A DNA stretch of 64,000 nt from JAPLUA01 sp964625855. GTDB taxonomy: Bacteria; Verrucomicrobiota; Verrucomicrobiia; Limisphaerales; UBA8199. The notes beneath the pieces were generated by a model. That model saw only the letters and a list, made by a program, of their open reading frames with translations, searched no databases and was not told the origin of the DNA. Location: positions 5,030 through 69,029 of the forward strand of contig CAZVFC010000049.1 in the NCBI GenBank assembly GCA_964625855.1, written 5' to 3'. A program made the position numbers and the translations under genes. This document shows, piece by piece, positions 10,032 to 20,022 of the stretch. Every line of letters begins with the position of its first letter. The first letter of the stretch is position 1.

Positions 10032-11009
10032 TGCTAGTTGTTGTGAGGCTCAAAGTCCGACTCGTTGACCCACACCGGTATCCGCTTCTCGCCGGCCATG
10101 AAGCGATGGTAGAAATCGCGGTAGTTCGGGTCGGAGTAGGGAAACTGCTCGAATAGTTCGCCCTTCCCAAACATGCGGGGATCATCCTGGGCTTTGAGTT
10201 CTCGGAACAGTTGCTTCTGGAGCGAGGTTTCGAGGGCCTTGGTCTGGGAGCGGCCGGCGAGGTTGACCAGGCAATCGGGATCCTGCTTGAGGTCGTAGAG
10301 CTCGGTTGCGGGGCGTTTGCCGAAGCACAGCGCCCAGTGGGCGTCGCTGGCATCACGGCGGTGGGCCTTGAGGATCTGGGTCTTGGTCGGGCTGGCGTCG
10401 CAAGTGAGATAGCCGGTTTCGGGATTGCCTGCCGGCCAGCGGGACGGCTCGAAGTTCCGCAGGTAGAGGGCATCCTGCTTCACGATGCCGCGAATGGGGT
10501 AGCCCCAGTCGTTCGGGCGTCCGACGTCGTGGCGCTCCTTGCCGAGCAGGACGTAGTCCCGAGCCGGTTCAACCCGGCCGGACTTTTCGGAGGAGAGGAT
10601 GGCGGTGAAGCTTCGGCCGGCGGGCGGCGCCATGCCGGTCCGGGACCAGCGCACGCCGGCCAGTTCGACCAGCGTTGGGGCGAGGTCAACGAAGCTGATA
10701 TAATCCTCCACCACCCGGCCGGCTTGGCGGATGCCCTGCGGCCACATGATGGCCAGCGGGAGATGATTGGAGTCCTGGTACGATTGGCTTTTGGTTCGCG
10801 GAAAGGCCATTCCATTGTCGGACGTGACCACCACGACGGTGCGAGCGAGCGCCCCGGAGTCCTCCAGCATTGCCAGCATGCGCGACAAGTGCCGGTCGAA
10901 ATGCTCGACCTCGAACGCGTAGTCCAGCAGGTCGTTGCGGACGGTTTCGTTGTCCGGCCAGCAAGCCGGCAAGCGGTTCACGTCCGCAAGCGCCTTGCCC
11001 CCTTTGGCG
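10032..11009. repeat. Long direct repeat, copy A (partner 20021-20998)
   Basis: A 978-bp near-identical direct repeat about 10 kb from its partner; the first visible difference is C/G at 10059 versus 20048. Recombination between the copies would delete or duplicate the whole secreted-protein operon that lies between them. Confidence 0.88.
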
Positions 11010-11041
11010 GTCATGCCGACGATCGAGTTTTCGATTCGCAT
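10034..11041 (-). pseudogene. Truncated duplicate of the sulfatase gene at 20023-21633
   Basis: Bases 10032-11009 match 20021-20998 almost perfectly at a constant offset of 9989. The copy then jumps: after CCCTTTGGCG (11000-11009) it continues with the sequence that follows the second CCCTTTGGCG of the intact gene (21220-21229). An exact 231-bp, 77-codon segment has therefore been lost between two 10-bp direct repeats. Thirteen bases later (after 11022) homology ends. The encoded 335 residues lack the N-terminal half, including the CAPSR formylglycine motif and the metal-binding ADD of the intact copy, so it cannot be an active sulfatase. No export signal remains. Near-identity of the retained part means the duplication is recent or maintained by gene conversion. 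Confidence 0.88.
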
Positions 11042-11118
11042 GAGTTGTGAGCCTTCATTTATCGCGGGCGACCCCCGCTACGTGGTAGCGGGTCGCCACT
11101 TCGTCAGGGTGGGTTACA

Positions 11119-12669
11119 CTACTGAACGCTCAGGCGGTAGAAGGCTGGAGATTCAGGGGTGGGATTCGTATCCGAGATTGTGATTTGGCCTCCAGTCCCG
11201 GCAATGCTGGTTTGGACGGGTAAGAAGGCGGGTTGGACCAGCAGGTTGGTGCTGTGCTCGAGGGAGTAGGTAATTCCGCTGACGCTTGGCCAGCGCAGAG
11301 TGGCGACGGCTCCGCTCGCGGCTACGGCCGTGATGCGGAGGACAGATAGGGCATTCGTTGGGTTGGTGCCGGCGCGCCATTCCTGCCAAGTGGCCATGCC
11401 GTCGCCGTCGGTGTCGAGCGCGTCGGCTGTGCCGTCGGTGGGCAGCCCGTACTGCAAGAGCCAGGCGTAGGAGATGGTTGAGGCGGGCGCTTGGAGTTCA
11501 TGGGCACCAATGTCAACCGTGCCACTGGCGATGCGGGGATTGCCGTCGAGGTCGGTGGCGCCGGTGACGGCGGAATTGATGCCGGCGTTGATGCAGGGCG
11601 AGTTGGTTTGGAGGTGAAAGTCGGCCGCGGCAGGATTCATGAGGGCCGGGTCGTTGGTGAAATTGCCGGGGCCAGCGGGCAAAGGCGTGGTGCAGCAGTG
11701 GGAGAAGGCAGGGCCGGACTGGTAGTTCGGGCCTGAAGTGGCGGAGTTGTAGAAGACAATGCAGTTGGTGAGGGCGGTGGTTCCTCCGACATAGACCCCG
11801 CCGCCAGATGTTGCCGTGTTGCTCACGACGGTGCAGTTGTAGAGCCAGCCGGCGGAGATGCCACCGCCCTCGATGGCGGAGTTGGCATTAATGAGGCAGT
11901 TGGTCATCTTGCACTGGTAAGCTCCACCGCCTGAGCCGGCGAAGTTGGCTGAAATCAGGCAGTGGTTCAGGGTGCTGCGGTAGGCTCCGCCACCGCAGGC
12001 AGCGGGCGGGAAGCTGGGCAGGCCGGCGGGGGTGTTGTTGTTGGAGATCACGCAGTTCTTCAAGGTGCAAGCAAAGACGCCGGCGCCTCCGTTGGCGGTG
12101 TTCCCAGACACGACGCAACTGTCCATGATCAGGCCGCAAGCGCCACCGCCGAAGTCGGCGGCAGAGGTTGTAAGGACGCAGTTAGAGAGGAAGGCCGTGG
12201 GGGTGGCAAGGGGGCCGGGCACACCGTAAGCGGCCCCGCCGTAGCCCGTGGTACCCGATCCACCGTTGGTCAGGGTGAAGCCAACCAAGCTGGCACCGTT
12301 GGTGAGGAAAGCGCATCTGACCGGGGCGACGCCGGCTCGGGAATCCCCCTGCGCGCCTAGAATGACGGTAACTGCTGGTCCGTTGACGCTTTGGACTGTT
12401 ATGACCTTGGTGAGGGCGGCCCGGTTGGTGGTGAATTCTTTGCCGGAGGCTGCACCGCCGGTCTGGTAAAGGCCGTTGGTGACGAGGACCAAGTCGCCAG
12501 GATCGGCGGCGACGATGGCGTCCTGGATGTTGGTGGCGGCGGTGGACCAGTCAGTGTAGGGAGAGGTGGGGGCCGGGTTGTTGAGGTCAACGTAGTGAAC
12601 CGTAGCGGTAAACCCAAGCCCTGGGGCGAGGCACAAGAAGCCGAGCAGGGGGAGGGTGGCCGTTTTCAT
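11119..12669 (-). CDS. Secreted right-handed beta-helix protein
   Basis: A 516-residue protein with a signal peptide (MKTATLPLLGFLCLAPGLGF) and a solenoid of short turns (NCVLTTSAADFGGGACG, NCVISNNNTPAG, NCLINANSAIEGGGIS, NCTVVSNTATSGGGVYVGG), the pattern of right-handed parallel beta-helix surface proteins. The N-terminal YVDLNNPAPTSPYTDWSTAA is common to Verrucomicrobia members of this group. The C-terminus has a calcium-type DTDGDGMATWQEWRAGTNP module and a final sandwich-like segment. No pectate-lyase catalytic residues can be assigned with confidence. It overlaps the upstream small gene by 4 bp (ATGA) and is the last gene of the operon starting at 19504. Confidence 0.8.
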   Translation of the reverse strand: MKTATLPLLGFLCLAPGLGFTATVHYVDLNNPAPTSPYTDWSTAATNIQDAIVAADPGDLVLVTNGLYQTGGAASGKEFTTNRAALTKVITVQSVNGPAVTVILGAQGDSRAGVAPVRCAFLTNGASLVGFTLTNGGSGTTGYGGAAYGVPGPLATPTAFLSNCVLTTSAADFGGGACGLIMDSCVVSGNTANGGAGVFACTLKNCVISNNNTPAGLPSFPPAACGGGAYRSTLNHCLISANFAGSGGGAYQCKMTNCLINANSAIEGGGISAGWLYNCTVVSNTATSGGGVYVGGTTALTNCIVFYNSATSGPNYQSGPAFSHCCTTPLPAGPGNFTNDPALMNPAAADFHLQTNSPCINAGINSAVTGATDLDGNPRIASGTVDIGAHELQAPASTISYAWLLQYGLPTDGTADALDTDGDGMATWQEWRAGTNPTNALSVLRITAVAASGAVATLRWPSVSGITYSLEHSTNLLVQPAFLPVQTSIAGTGGQITISDTNPTPESPAFYRLSVQ

Positions 12670-13274
12670 TGATTACGATTCGTGCTCGTGGCGGGGGCAT
12701 TTATGGCGCCGACATTGGTGCCTTTCGGGGCGGCGGGCATTTGCCAACGTCCGGCGGGGTTGCGGCCTGGCACCACGCCTTTGGTTCGTGCGGTGGGCTC
12801 TTCAGTGGCGCCTTGCGGCTCGCGCTTGGCGGTCCAGGGGGCGGAGTGGGGTTGGCCGTTGAGTTCGTAATCGACTATACCGTTGATGGTGTCGTCGGTA
12901 ACTGTCCCTGCGAATTTCTGAAGGTACTTTTTGCCATACACCTCCCGGGTGACGGCAAAGGAAAGCTGGTCGCCATGCAGAGTTGCGGCTGTTATCGGGA
13001 CAGGGTTGGTCCGTGGCTGGCTGAGTTGGGTGTAGATCGTCCCGCTGAGCTTGTCGCCGTCCAGTTTCAGGGTAAGCGTGTTCTTTCTTTGCAGTGCAGG
13101 GATGCGGGCCGACCGGCGCGGGGCTTGGTCTGATTGGGGGATGGGCGTGGTCCATGTCCACGTGCCGGTGGGATTGGAGTGGACCTCGGAGCAGACCACG
13201 TCGGCTGCGCCGAGGACCAGTACCGCATACGCGATGAGGGTTACTGCACGGAGGCGGGGATCTTGTTTCTGCAT
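12666..13274 (-). CDS. Small exported protein of unknown function
   Basis: The 202-residue product has a likely signal sequence (AVTLIAYAVLVLGAADVVCS) and a beta-rich middle part (GTWTWTTPIP, LTLKLDGDKLSGTIY, GDQLSFAVTREVYGK, FAGTVTDDTINGIVDYELNG) that looks like a lipocalin-like or META-like barrel seen in many Verrucomicrobia proteins of unknown role. The C-terminal 45 residues are low-complexity. The stop overlaps the start of the beta-helix gene (ATGA), so the two are probably translated together. I do not recognise a family. Confidence 0.65.
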   Translation of the reverse strand: MQKQDPRLRAVTLIAYAVLVLGAADVVCSEVHSNPTGTWTWTTPIPQSDQAPRRSARIPALQRKNTLTLKLDGDKLSGTIYTQLSQPRTNPVPITAATLHGDQLSFAVTREVYGKKYLQKFAGTVTDDTINGIVDYELNGQPHSAPWTAKREPQGATEEPTARTKGVVPGRNPAGRWQMPAAPKGTNVGAINAPATSTNRNQ

Positions 13275-13321
13275 TGGTCAAACCTTGTCTCTGATGGTGC
13301 CTGAGTTTGGGTTGCGGATCA

Positions 13322-14581
13322 CTAATGTGCCCTGAGGGCCTGCCAGATTTGCTCATTTAGCTGGGGAAAGTAGCAGTGGAACAAGAGACTCTTGGTTTCC
13401 CCGGTCAGAAGGTCAAATTCCGCCGTGAAGTGTCCCCGCATGTTTTCCATTTCCTCGTCCGCGTTGGGTTGCGGTGGTAGTCGGCGCCAGCAGACGTTAG
13501 CCCGTGTGAGCGAGCGACCTGCCGAAAACTCGGTTGGGGAAATCCGCTTCGGGCTGGTTTGCTCGAAGAAGGCACCGGGCAGGCCCAGGCGCGTGGAGAT
13601 ACGGGCCTGGAGACTTCTTAGCAGCTCGTCCAAGTGCTTGGTTGGTTGCCCCTCGAATCCACCCCGAAGGAGGCTTCCGGTAGTCGTACCGCCCTCGGCG
13701 AAGGCAGCATCGGAACCATGATGGCTGAAAACGGTTCCGTCAATTGAATCAAAAAAGGCACCATTCTTGAACTTGATGCGACAGAATGGAGCAATGCACA
13801 CGCCGTTGCTGTAGATGCCCCATCGTGACCAGAGAAAGGTCTCGTCCCAGTCAACGCCGGCGAGGGTCCTCTGGCTGCCAGGCTGCAACTCCAGCTTGCC
13901 GCAAAAGCTCAGCCAGTTCGTAATCGCTTGGCTGACATAATCTGCCGTTGGTTTCGGTGAGTTGGCATGCTCGGACCTGCGCGTCGGCTTAGGCAGTTCC
14001 GGGGCGTGGACCTTCCTCTTTATTTCCTCCTGAAGAGCGCGGTCGAAGAACTCCTCTGCCCAGAGGTCGAGGCAGACGATTTTTCCCGAGCGGCCATCGA
14101 TTTCCACCTGGGCAGCAGTGGTAGCCCCGAGACGTTTGTGCGGCCAGCTCACCCTGAAGAACGGAATGCGCTTGCCTTCCAACTCGCTGGCGTATTGGAC
14201 TCGGGGAGGTCCGTCCCGCAGGGGATCACCGTTCTTGACAAGGCGCCGAAGGGTTTGCTCGGCGAGCTGCACAACATCGTTCGACGTTAATGTCGTGGTC
14301 CCGGCAAACATCGGCACAAGGGCAGGGTCTTGGAGCGTGAAAAACGAGCCGGGCGATGAGTAACCGTAAATGGCGCCGTCCCTTATCCAGAACTGCGTTC
14401 CGTTGTGGTGGGTCAGGACAAGGTGGACCGCCCAACCCGGCCCGGAACCGGGCCTGCCGATGACGCACCGTTCGAGGTCGCTAGCCTGCGTGGGCACAGC
14501 GAACGGTGCAACCGGCACGACGTTCGTGAAGCTCGCGATCATTGAAAACGCGATGCTGAGGAGGGCATTAGTATCAAGCAT
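13322..14581 (-). CDS. Hypothetical protein of the 19.5-11.1 kb operon
   Basis: A 419-residue protein I do not recognise. The N-terminus (MLDTNALLSIAFSMIASFTN) may be a weak signal anchor. Inside, VEIDGRSGKIVCLDLWAEEFF resembles a PepSY-like strand-turn-strand, and WGIYSNGVCIAPFCRIKFKNG reads as a beta-rich segment. There are no catalytic motifs that I can name. It starts 15 bp after the stop of the 1635-residue protein and ends 47 bp before the next gene on the same strand, so it belongs to that operon. Confidence 0.6.
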   Translation of the reverse strand: MLDTNALLSIAFSMIASFTNVVPVAPFAVPTQASDLERCVIGRPGSGPGWAVHLVLTHHNGTQFWIRDGAIYGYSSPGSFFTLQDPALVPMFAGTTTLTSNDVVQLAEQTLRRLVKNGDPLRDGPPRVQYASELEGKRIPFFRVSWPHKRLGATTAAQVEIDGRSGKIVCLDLWAEEFFDRALQEEIKRKVHAPELPKPTRRSEHANSPKPTADYVSQAITNWLSFCGKLELQPGSQRTLAGVDWDETFLWSRWGIYSNGVCIAPFCRIKFKNGAFFDSIDGTVFSHHGSDAAFAEGGTTTGSLLRGGFEGQPTKHLDELLRSLQARISTRLGLPGAFFEQTSPKRISPTEFSAGRSLTRANVCWRRLPPQPNADEEMENMRGHFTAEFDLLTGETKSLLFHCYFPQLNEQIWQALRAH

Positions 14582-14596
14582 TTCTCATTCTTAGCG

Positions 14597-17500
14597 TCAC
14601 TGGGCCCAGTCAGTGGCGTGGTTGTACTCGTTAAACTTGATGTCACCGTAGCCGAACACCTTCAGGCACGTCTCGGGCGTAAAGAAAGCGGTCACAGTGG
14701 AGCCGTCAGGTTGCGGGATTTCAAGTGTCATGTATCGCGTTGGGGGGTCGGCGAAGATGCCAAATGCCAGGGAGTTGGCGTCCCCGATCGCCTGCAGAAG
14801 CGTCCGGCCGAAGGCCCAGCTTGCCAGGAATTGGCTGTGCCAGTCACACAGGGCCTCGTAGCACTCCAACTCGCACTCTTGACCTGTGCGGTCGTCGAGA
14901 ACGTGGTTGTTAGCGAAGCAATTATAGGGCGTCGCCTTCCAGCCGACGAAGGCGCCAGGCCTGAAACCTGTTGCGTAGTAGTAGTTGATGTCTATCGGGA
15001 GGGCTGGTGGCGGCTGGACGTCGGACGGTGGGTAGACCGGCAAAGCCAGTTCGGTGTCGGTGGCCCCAAAGGCACCCAGCAGGCCACCGAGGGCAGTTTC
15101 GCAGCCATCAAGGAATACGAAACGGTAGCGGTGACGAATATTCTCGGCGTAATCTCCGGTTCCAAGGTCCAGGAAGAGGGACGGATTTCCGTGGCCCGCG
15201 CCGTAAAAGTTGCGCACGATAGGGCTGCTAAGCCACGCGAGGAGCTGATACTTGTCTTGCGGATGGGGCCCAGTACCTTTCGTTGAAGGAAAGGTCTGCT
15301 TCCTGCCAAGCCTTAGGGGCCAAGTCTGCGCCAGCGCCGGGTTGCTGGGGGAGGGATCAGCCGCAATGGTGACGGCGGTCCCGGAGAGGGGCCCGCAGAG
15401 CCGCCACCCGGAGCCGAGTTGTACGCCGTGGTACCAGGGGTCGTTATACGCCAGCGTGAGGGGATTGATGTTGTAGCTGTTCTTGTCCGCAATAAGGGAC
15501 CAGCTGACGACAGGTGTACCGTTCAGGGTGAAGTCCAGGTCCTTGAAGTCAACCAAGTTGTCCGCGTATGCCGCAGCCCACCAGCCGGGGCTAACTACCG
15601 ATGGCCATGGCGTGAATTGCCGCGTGTTGGCATTAGCGACCGCTGACCCGGAACCTTCTCCAGCGGCGTCCGCTAACTCGGTGAGGGAGTATATGTTCGG
15701 GTCGGTGTTGCCGTCGCCGAAGCCGAGATTTGCAGTGGTTTCGGAGTACGTGATCGCGCCGTTGGTGGGCGAGCCCTCGGTATACGATGTCTGTATCCAT
15801 GGGGCAAAGGGGTCGGGGGCCTTTGGGTATCCGGAATTGAAGAACCAGATTGTATAGTTGGTGACTGACGGAGGCACTTCCATATTTACTGCGAGGGATT
15901 GTCCCGCTGTGCGCTCTGGATGTGGTTGACGCGCTGCATTTGTGACAGCAAGCACAACGGGCGGCGAAAAAGCGCTTCGCAGACCGTCGGCGTCGGGCAA
16001 GGAGTAGGCGACCGAAAGCGCGTGCTGGCCATCTTCGAGGTAGCGGGTGTCGATCTCGACTTCCGCGAGTGAGCCTGCCGGGTCCTTGACTGCGAGTGAT
16101 CGTGTTGGAACGGAACCGTCCGCCAGAGGGCAGACTGAGCGAATGGCCAAAGCGTTGGTACCGGGATTGATTCGGAGTAGGACAAGGCCGCTCACGGTTG
16201 AGTTCTGCGCCGGGGAGAGAATCACGAGGGACGTTGCATTGGTTGTTTGCCAAGGTACCTCGTTCGTCTCCTCAGTGCCATTGCCATTGCGGTCGGCGAG
16301 AAAGTCGGGGACGCCGTCGCCGTTGGCGTCGGGCACTCCGCCGGAAGCGAGGCCTAAGTAATGTGGGCCAATGGAGACCTGGCCGGCCGCTTCCTTCACG
16401 CTGTTCGTGCGGCTGGCGAAGTGGTACTCGCCGGCGGCTGCCGCCGAACGTGATCCTTTCGCGAGCAGGTTCGCTGCCGCTGTTGGCAGGTAGAACATGC
16501 CCAGGGGGCCGCTTTCGTAGGAGAGGCTCGGGAGGTCGGGGTCGGTGGTAGTGGGTGCTGCGGGTGTGAGCCTTCCGCCGCCGTTGGGAACGATGCTCAT
16601 TCCCACATAGACGTTGTGATGGTTGGTGCTGATGGGGCTATTGAGGAACCATTGGTCGTAGTTGGAGTAGAAGGTGACATAATCGAAGATGTTGTCAGTG
16701 AAGCTCCAGCTACTGGAACCTTCCACAGGACGAAGCGCCATGAAGCACTGGTGGAATAGGTTATTGGCGGCCGTGACCTGGGCGCTGCAGGCGGAGGCCT
16801 GGAAGTAATACTCGTAGGCGCCCCCGTCGAGCATCCAGACCTCACAGCGGTCAAACACGGTGTTGCGGAGGGTGAATTTGCGGCCTGCAGGGCCGCCGTC
16901 GTCATAGACAAACCAACCTCCTTGAAGGAGACACCCGTCGAGCTCAAGGTTGGAGATGATCGAATAGGACTCGGGGTCGTAGTCGAGGGAACAGAGGTGC
17001 GCGTTGCACCCCGCCGAGATGGTGGGGAAGTCGGCGTAGTGGAGCCTGACCTCAGGATAGGGGGCCGCGAGGCCGCTGAAGAAGCCGAGGTTTCTCCAAT
17101 TGAGCATTGGTCCGTCCGGTGCGAGGTCGCCGACGGGACTCTCTTGGACGCCTTCCAAATGAGCAAAGATTACGTGATTCGTAGGAAGGCCGTTGACGTT
17201 AAGGCGCCCGCCCGGGTTGAGGCGAATACCCCAGTTGGCCCACCAATAGGGATAGCCGACCAAGGCGAGGACGGTCCCCGGCTCAATATTGAGAGTGGCG
17301 TTGTTCACGGTGGCGAGCATCAGAACATGGTCAACCACGGGGTAATGGTATCCTAGGGCGGCGGCGTTGGGATCACGGATGGCTGTTGGGCCAATTGTCG
17401 TGCTGGAGTTGATGTCGTCGGAGAGCAGGTCCGGTGGGACGGTGGTCGTCATTTGGGCGAAATCGTTCTTGAGGCTCGAAGCCACGTTGGTGGTACCGGC

Positions 17501-19504
17501 ACCGGTGAAGGGGGAACCATCTCGCAGGTAGTAGGCCCCCTGACCGTTAACAATGTATAGGAACGGGTTGCCCTGGCCGTCAACACCACCGGTTGGTGCA
17601 AATGGCGATTGGTCATCACTGGCTCCGCCTGTCCCGAACGGTGGTGTGTGGTCGGTGTAGAACCCGTTGTTGCTTCCGTCCAGACCGGCGCCATCCCCCA
17701 GTGACGTGGTGTCGCCAAACACAGAGTTCGTGACGAAGAACCCTAGCGCGCTGGAGGTGGTGTCTGACACGAAGGTGTCACAGTGGTCAACCGTAAGATG
17801 GTTGGCCGACCCGCGGAAGCGGGCTCCAGTGATGGCCTTTCCCACGTCACTGAATAGCACGTTTGCCACGTCAATCTGGCAGGGGTGGTTTGTGATACCA
17901 TCGCTGACCAGTCCGGCGGCACAGTGCAGGATCTGCGCGTGGCGGAGGGTGCCAAGCACGTCACGACTGGGGTCTCCGGAATAATGGATAGCAGTTTGCG
18001 CGTAGGTGATTCTAACATGCTTCAGCGCGATGTTCTGTGAGGAATTTACGTCCAGAGCGATGGGTGCGTAGAAGTTCGTGGGTGTGCCGGAAGAACTGAG
18101 GATGGGCCACCCAAGCATGTCATCATCCGCAGCCGTGAAGATCGCCGGGCGCCATGGGGTGGTTTGACAGACGAGTGAGCCTCGGATGACCAGCGTCGCT
18201 CCGGCGTTGGTAGCGTACTTGACCACGGCCCCGCCTTCAATGGTCGTTGCGCCGTAGAGGTCAACAGGGCCAGCGGTTCCGTCAACGTAGTAGGTTTTGT
18301 CGCCTTTGAACCTGTAATCCTGGCGCGGACCAACGAGAACAGTGGCAAATTCTCCGCTGTTTGTAACCGTGAGGACTGCATTTGAGCTGACGGCTGAGCC
18401 GAGCAGGTTGAACACCAGCACGGAGTAGGTGCCTGCTGCGGTTGGGCTGATGTTGTTTAAGGTCAGAGAGGGATCAGTGGCGCCGGTGAGATTTGTAGTC
18501 GCCAGTCCCGGAGCCGTGAATTGCCACTGGTAGGACAACGGCAGCAGCCCATTAGCCTGAACGGTGAAGGTGACGCTGTCTCCCTCAAACACGGTCTGGC
18601 TGAGTGGCTGGGAAACGATGACTGGAAACGGGTTGGGGTCTGGCGTGTTTGGGTCGGTGTGGGTTACCAGCAGTTCTATCGCGTCGCTCAACCCGTCACC
18701 ATCCGCATCGTTGGTTCGGGCGAGTCGGAAGTATGCCTGGGCCGCCGGCAGGTCCGGCACAATTAGGTTTGTGTCGCCAAGGGAAGTACGAAGCAGCCAG
18801 TACCAATTGGTGAGGTTGAGGCCAGGACCGTCTGCACTCAGAGTTGAGGTCATCAGTAGGTCATAAACACCGGTCGTGGCCTCGGTCTCCGGAGGGTGGA
18901 CGACGAGGAAGCCGGTAGCATTGGTGACGGTGACCATCTCCAACCAGAGGTCCTCGGCAGTGTAGGAGAAGGCCATTGGTCCGAACACGCCGCCGCCCTC
19001 GAGGCTCAGGCGACCCATCTGGTCGGTGGGGTGCAATTCGGCATAGGCTTGCCTGGCCTGGACCTGAGCGACGAAGGTCTGCAGCTCGTCCGCTTGAGCC
19101 TGCACGATTGAGGCGGTGGTCATTGAGCTCAGGGCTCTACGGTTGTACTGCGCCTGTGGCGAAATCACCTGGCCTGCGGTCAGGTCCACGAGGAACTGGC
19201 CGCCGCCGACGGGATCGCCGATAGCGTAGACCGGTGCGTTGGTGTCCATGGGTGGAAATGGGAGCGGCGCGCCCAGACACGGAAGCGAACTGTGCACTTC
19301 CCAGAAGGTGCCGAAGACTGGGCGCTGGTCGGGCGGCACGAAGGGCAGCGACATGGCGTCGGCCACGACCGCGACTACGGAGTCGGGCGGCTGTTGGTTG
19401 GGCTGGGATTGGGCCTGGGCCATACCGGTGGTGATGGCCGGCGCGAGGAGGCAGGCCAGCGTGAATGTCGTCGCGATTGCGACCGCATGTTCTGAAAGTT
19501 TCAT
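14597..19504 (-). CDS. Giant secreted beta-helix/Ig protein with caspase-like C-terminal domain
   Basis: The 1635-residue protein has a signal peptide (VAIATTFTLACLLAPAITTG), a DGDGLSDAIELL calcium-type module near 275, an Ig-like domain (about 295-380), and a long right-handed beta-helix-like region (about 395-1060). After linker domains the C-terminus contains NFYGAGHGNPS with His1438 and RFVFLDGCETALGG with Cys1468. A His-Gly followed about 30 residues later by a Cys after a hydrophobic strand is the catalytic dyad layout of clan CD peptidases (caspase, gingipain, CHAT). I infer a secreted or surface cysteine peptidase, or an inactive relative; substrate and activation are unknown. It is the first gene of a four-gene reverse operon. 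Confidence 0.75.
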   Translation of the reverse strand: MKLSEHAVAIATTFTLACLLAPAITTGMAQAQSQPNQQPPDSVVAVVADAMSLPFVPPDQRPVFGTFWEVHSSLPCLGAPLPFPPMDTNAPVYAIGDPVGGGQFLVDLTAGQVISPQAQYNRRALSSMTTASIVQAQADELQTFVAQVQARQAYAELHPTDQMGRLSLEGGGVFGPMAFSYTAEDLWLEMVTVTNATGFLVVHPPETEATTGVYDLLMTSTLSADGPGLNLTNWYWLLRTSLGDTNLIVPDLPAAQAYFRLARTNDADGDGLSDAIELLVTHTDPNTPDPNPFPVIVSQPLSQTVFEGDSVTFTVQANGLLPLSYQWQFTAPGLATTNLTGATDPSLTLNNISPTAAGTYSVLVFNLLGSAVSSNAVLTVTNSGEFATVLVGPRQDYRFKGDKTYYVDGTAGPVDLYGATTIEGGAVVKYATNAGATLVIRGSLVCQTTPWRPAIFTAADDDMLGWPILSSSGTPTNFYAPIALDVNSSQNIALKHVRITYAQTAIHYSGDPSRDVLGTLRHAQILHCAAGLVSDGITNHPCQIDVANVLFSDVGKAITGARFRGSANHLTVDHCDTFVSDTTSSALGFFVTNSVFGDTTSLGDGAGLDGSNNGFYTDHTPPFGTGGASDDQSPFAPTGGVDGQGNPFLYIVNGQGAYYLRDGSPFTGAGTTNVASSLKNDFAQMTTTVPPDLLSDDINSSTTIGPTAIRDPNAAALGYHYPVVDHVLMLATVNNATLNIEPGTVLALVGYPYWWANWGIRLNPGGRLNVNGLPTNHVIFAHLEGVQESPVGDLAPDGPMLNWRNLGFFSGLAAPYPEVRLHYADFPTISAGCNAHLCSLDYDPESYSIISNLELDGCLLQGGWFVYDDGGPAGRKFTLRNTVFDRCEVWMLDGGAYEYYFQASACSAQVTAANNLFHQCFMALRPVEGSSSWSFTDNIFDYVTFYSNYDQWFLNSPISTNHHNVYVGMSIVPNGGGRLTPAAPTTTDPDLPSLSYESGPLGMFYLPTAAANLLAKGSRSAAAAGEYHFASRTNSVKEAAGQVSIGPHYLGLASGGVPDANGDGVPDFLADRNGNGTEETNEVPWQTTNATSLVILSPAQNSTVSGLVLLRINPGTNALAIRSVCPLADGSVPTRSLAVKDPAGSLAEVEIDTRYLEDGQHALSVAYSLPDADGLRSAFSPPVVLAVTNAARQPHPERTAGQSLAVNMEVPPSVTNYTIWFFNSGYPKAPDPFAPWIQTSYTEGSPTNGAITYSETTANLGFGDGNTDPNIYSLTELADAAGEGSGSAVANANTRQFTPWPSVVSPGWWAAAYADNLVDFKDLDFTLNGTPVVSWSLIADKNSYNINPLTLAYNDPWYHGVQLGSGWRLCGPLSGTAVTIAADPSPSNPALAQTWPLRLGRKQTFPSTKGTGPHPQDKYQLLAWLSSPIVRNFYGAGHGNPSLFLDLGTGDYAENIRHRYRFVFLDGCETALGGLLGAFGATDTELALPVYPPSDVQPPPALPIDINYYYATGFRPGAFVGWKATPYNCFANNHVLDDRTGQECELECYEALCDWHSQFLASWAFGRTLLQAIGDANSLAFGIFADPPTRYMTLEIPQPDGSTVTAFFTPETCLKVFGYGDIKFNEYNHATDWAQ

Positions 19505-20022
19505 AGACTACATTTGGCTTAGTTATGCTATCCTCTCCGCTGCGTCCCTTTCAGCGGAACTGATGGTACACGGGACGGATCAAGGGTCAAGGGGGAAGTC
19601 TTGCCAAAATACACAGCCTACTCGGTGGGAGGGGTTTGCCGTTCCTGCGCGGGTAACAACACCTGCAGCGGCCCTGCCACCATGCCGGTGTCGCCCTCAC
19701 CATTGATACTCCCGGCGTGACTGGCCCGTGCCGCCTTAGCAGGACCAGCGGCTGCGGTCGGAGTTGAGGAAACTCCGGGGCTTGCGCGGAAACGACGTTG
19801 TTCCAAACTCGGGCAGAAGTTCGGTTCAGGCCTTCTGCCGCTTCCTGACACGGTAAGGGACGGCGTCTTCTTTGACGTGGAAACCGATTTCAGGCTCAGT
19901 GCTCCGGGTCGCAAGTCCGGTGACGTATTAAAGTGCGGGCGTTCGTGGGCGCGAAGCGTTTGGAGTGCGCGGAGCTTGCTTCCGCTTTCCGAGCGCCCGC
20001 TTCACCCTGGCGCCCGCAAGCG
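19505..20022. other. Intergenic region, no gene supported
   Basis: About 520 bases between two reverse-strand genes. The short open frames here have the composition of chance frames. The segment 19930-20015 contains the GC-rich run GCGAAGCGTTTGGAGTGCG with partly self-complementary flanks, which looks like a dispersed repeat, but I see no second copy in the window. It must contain the promoter of the operon starting at 19504; no clear -35/-10 pair stands out. Confidence 0.4.
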
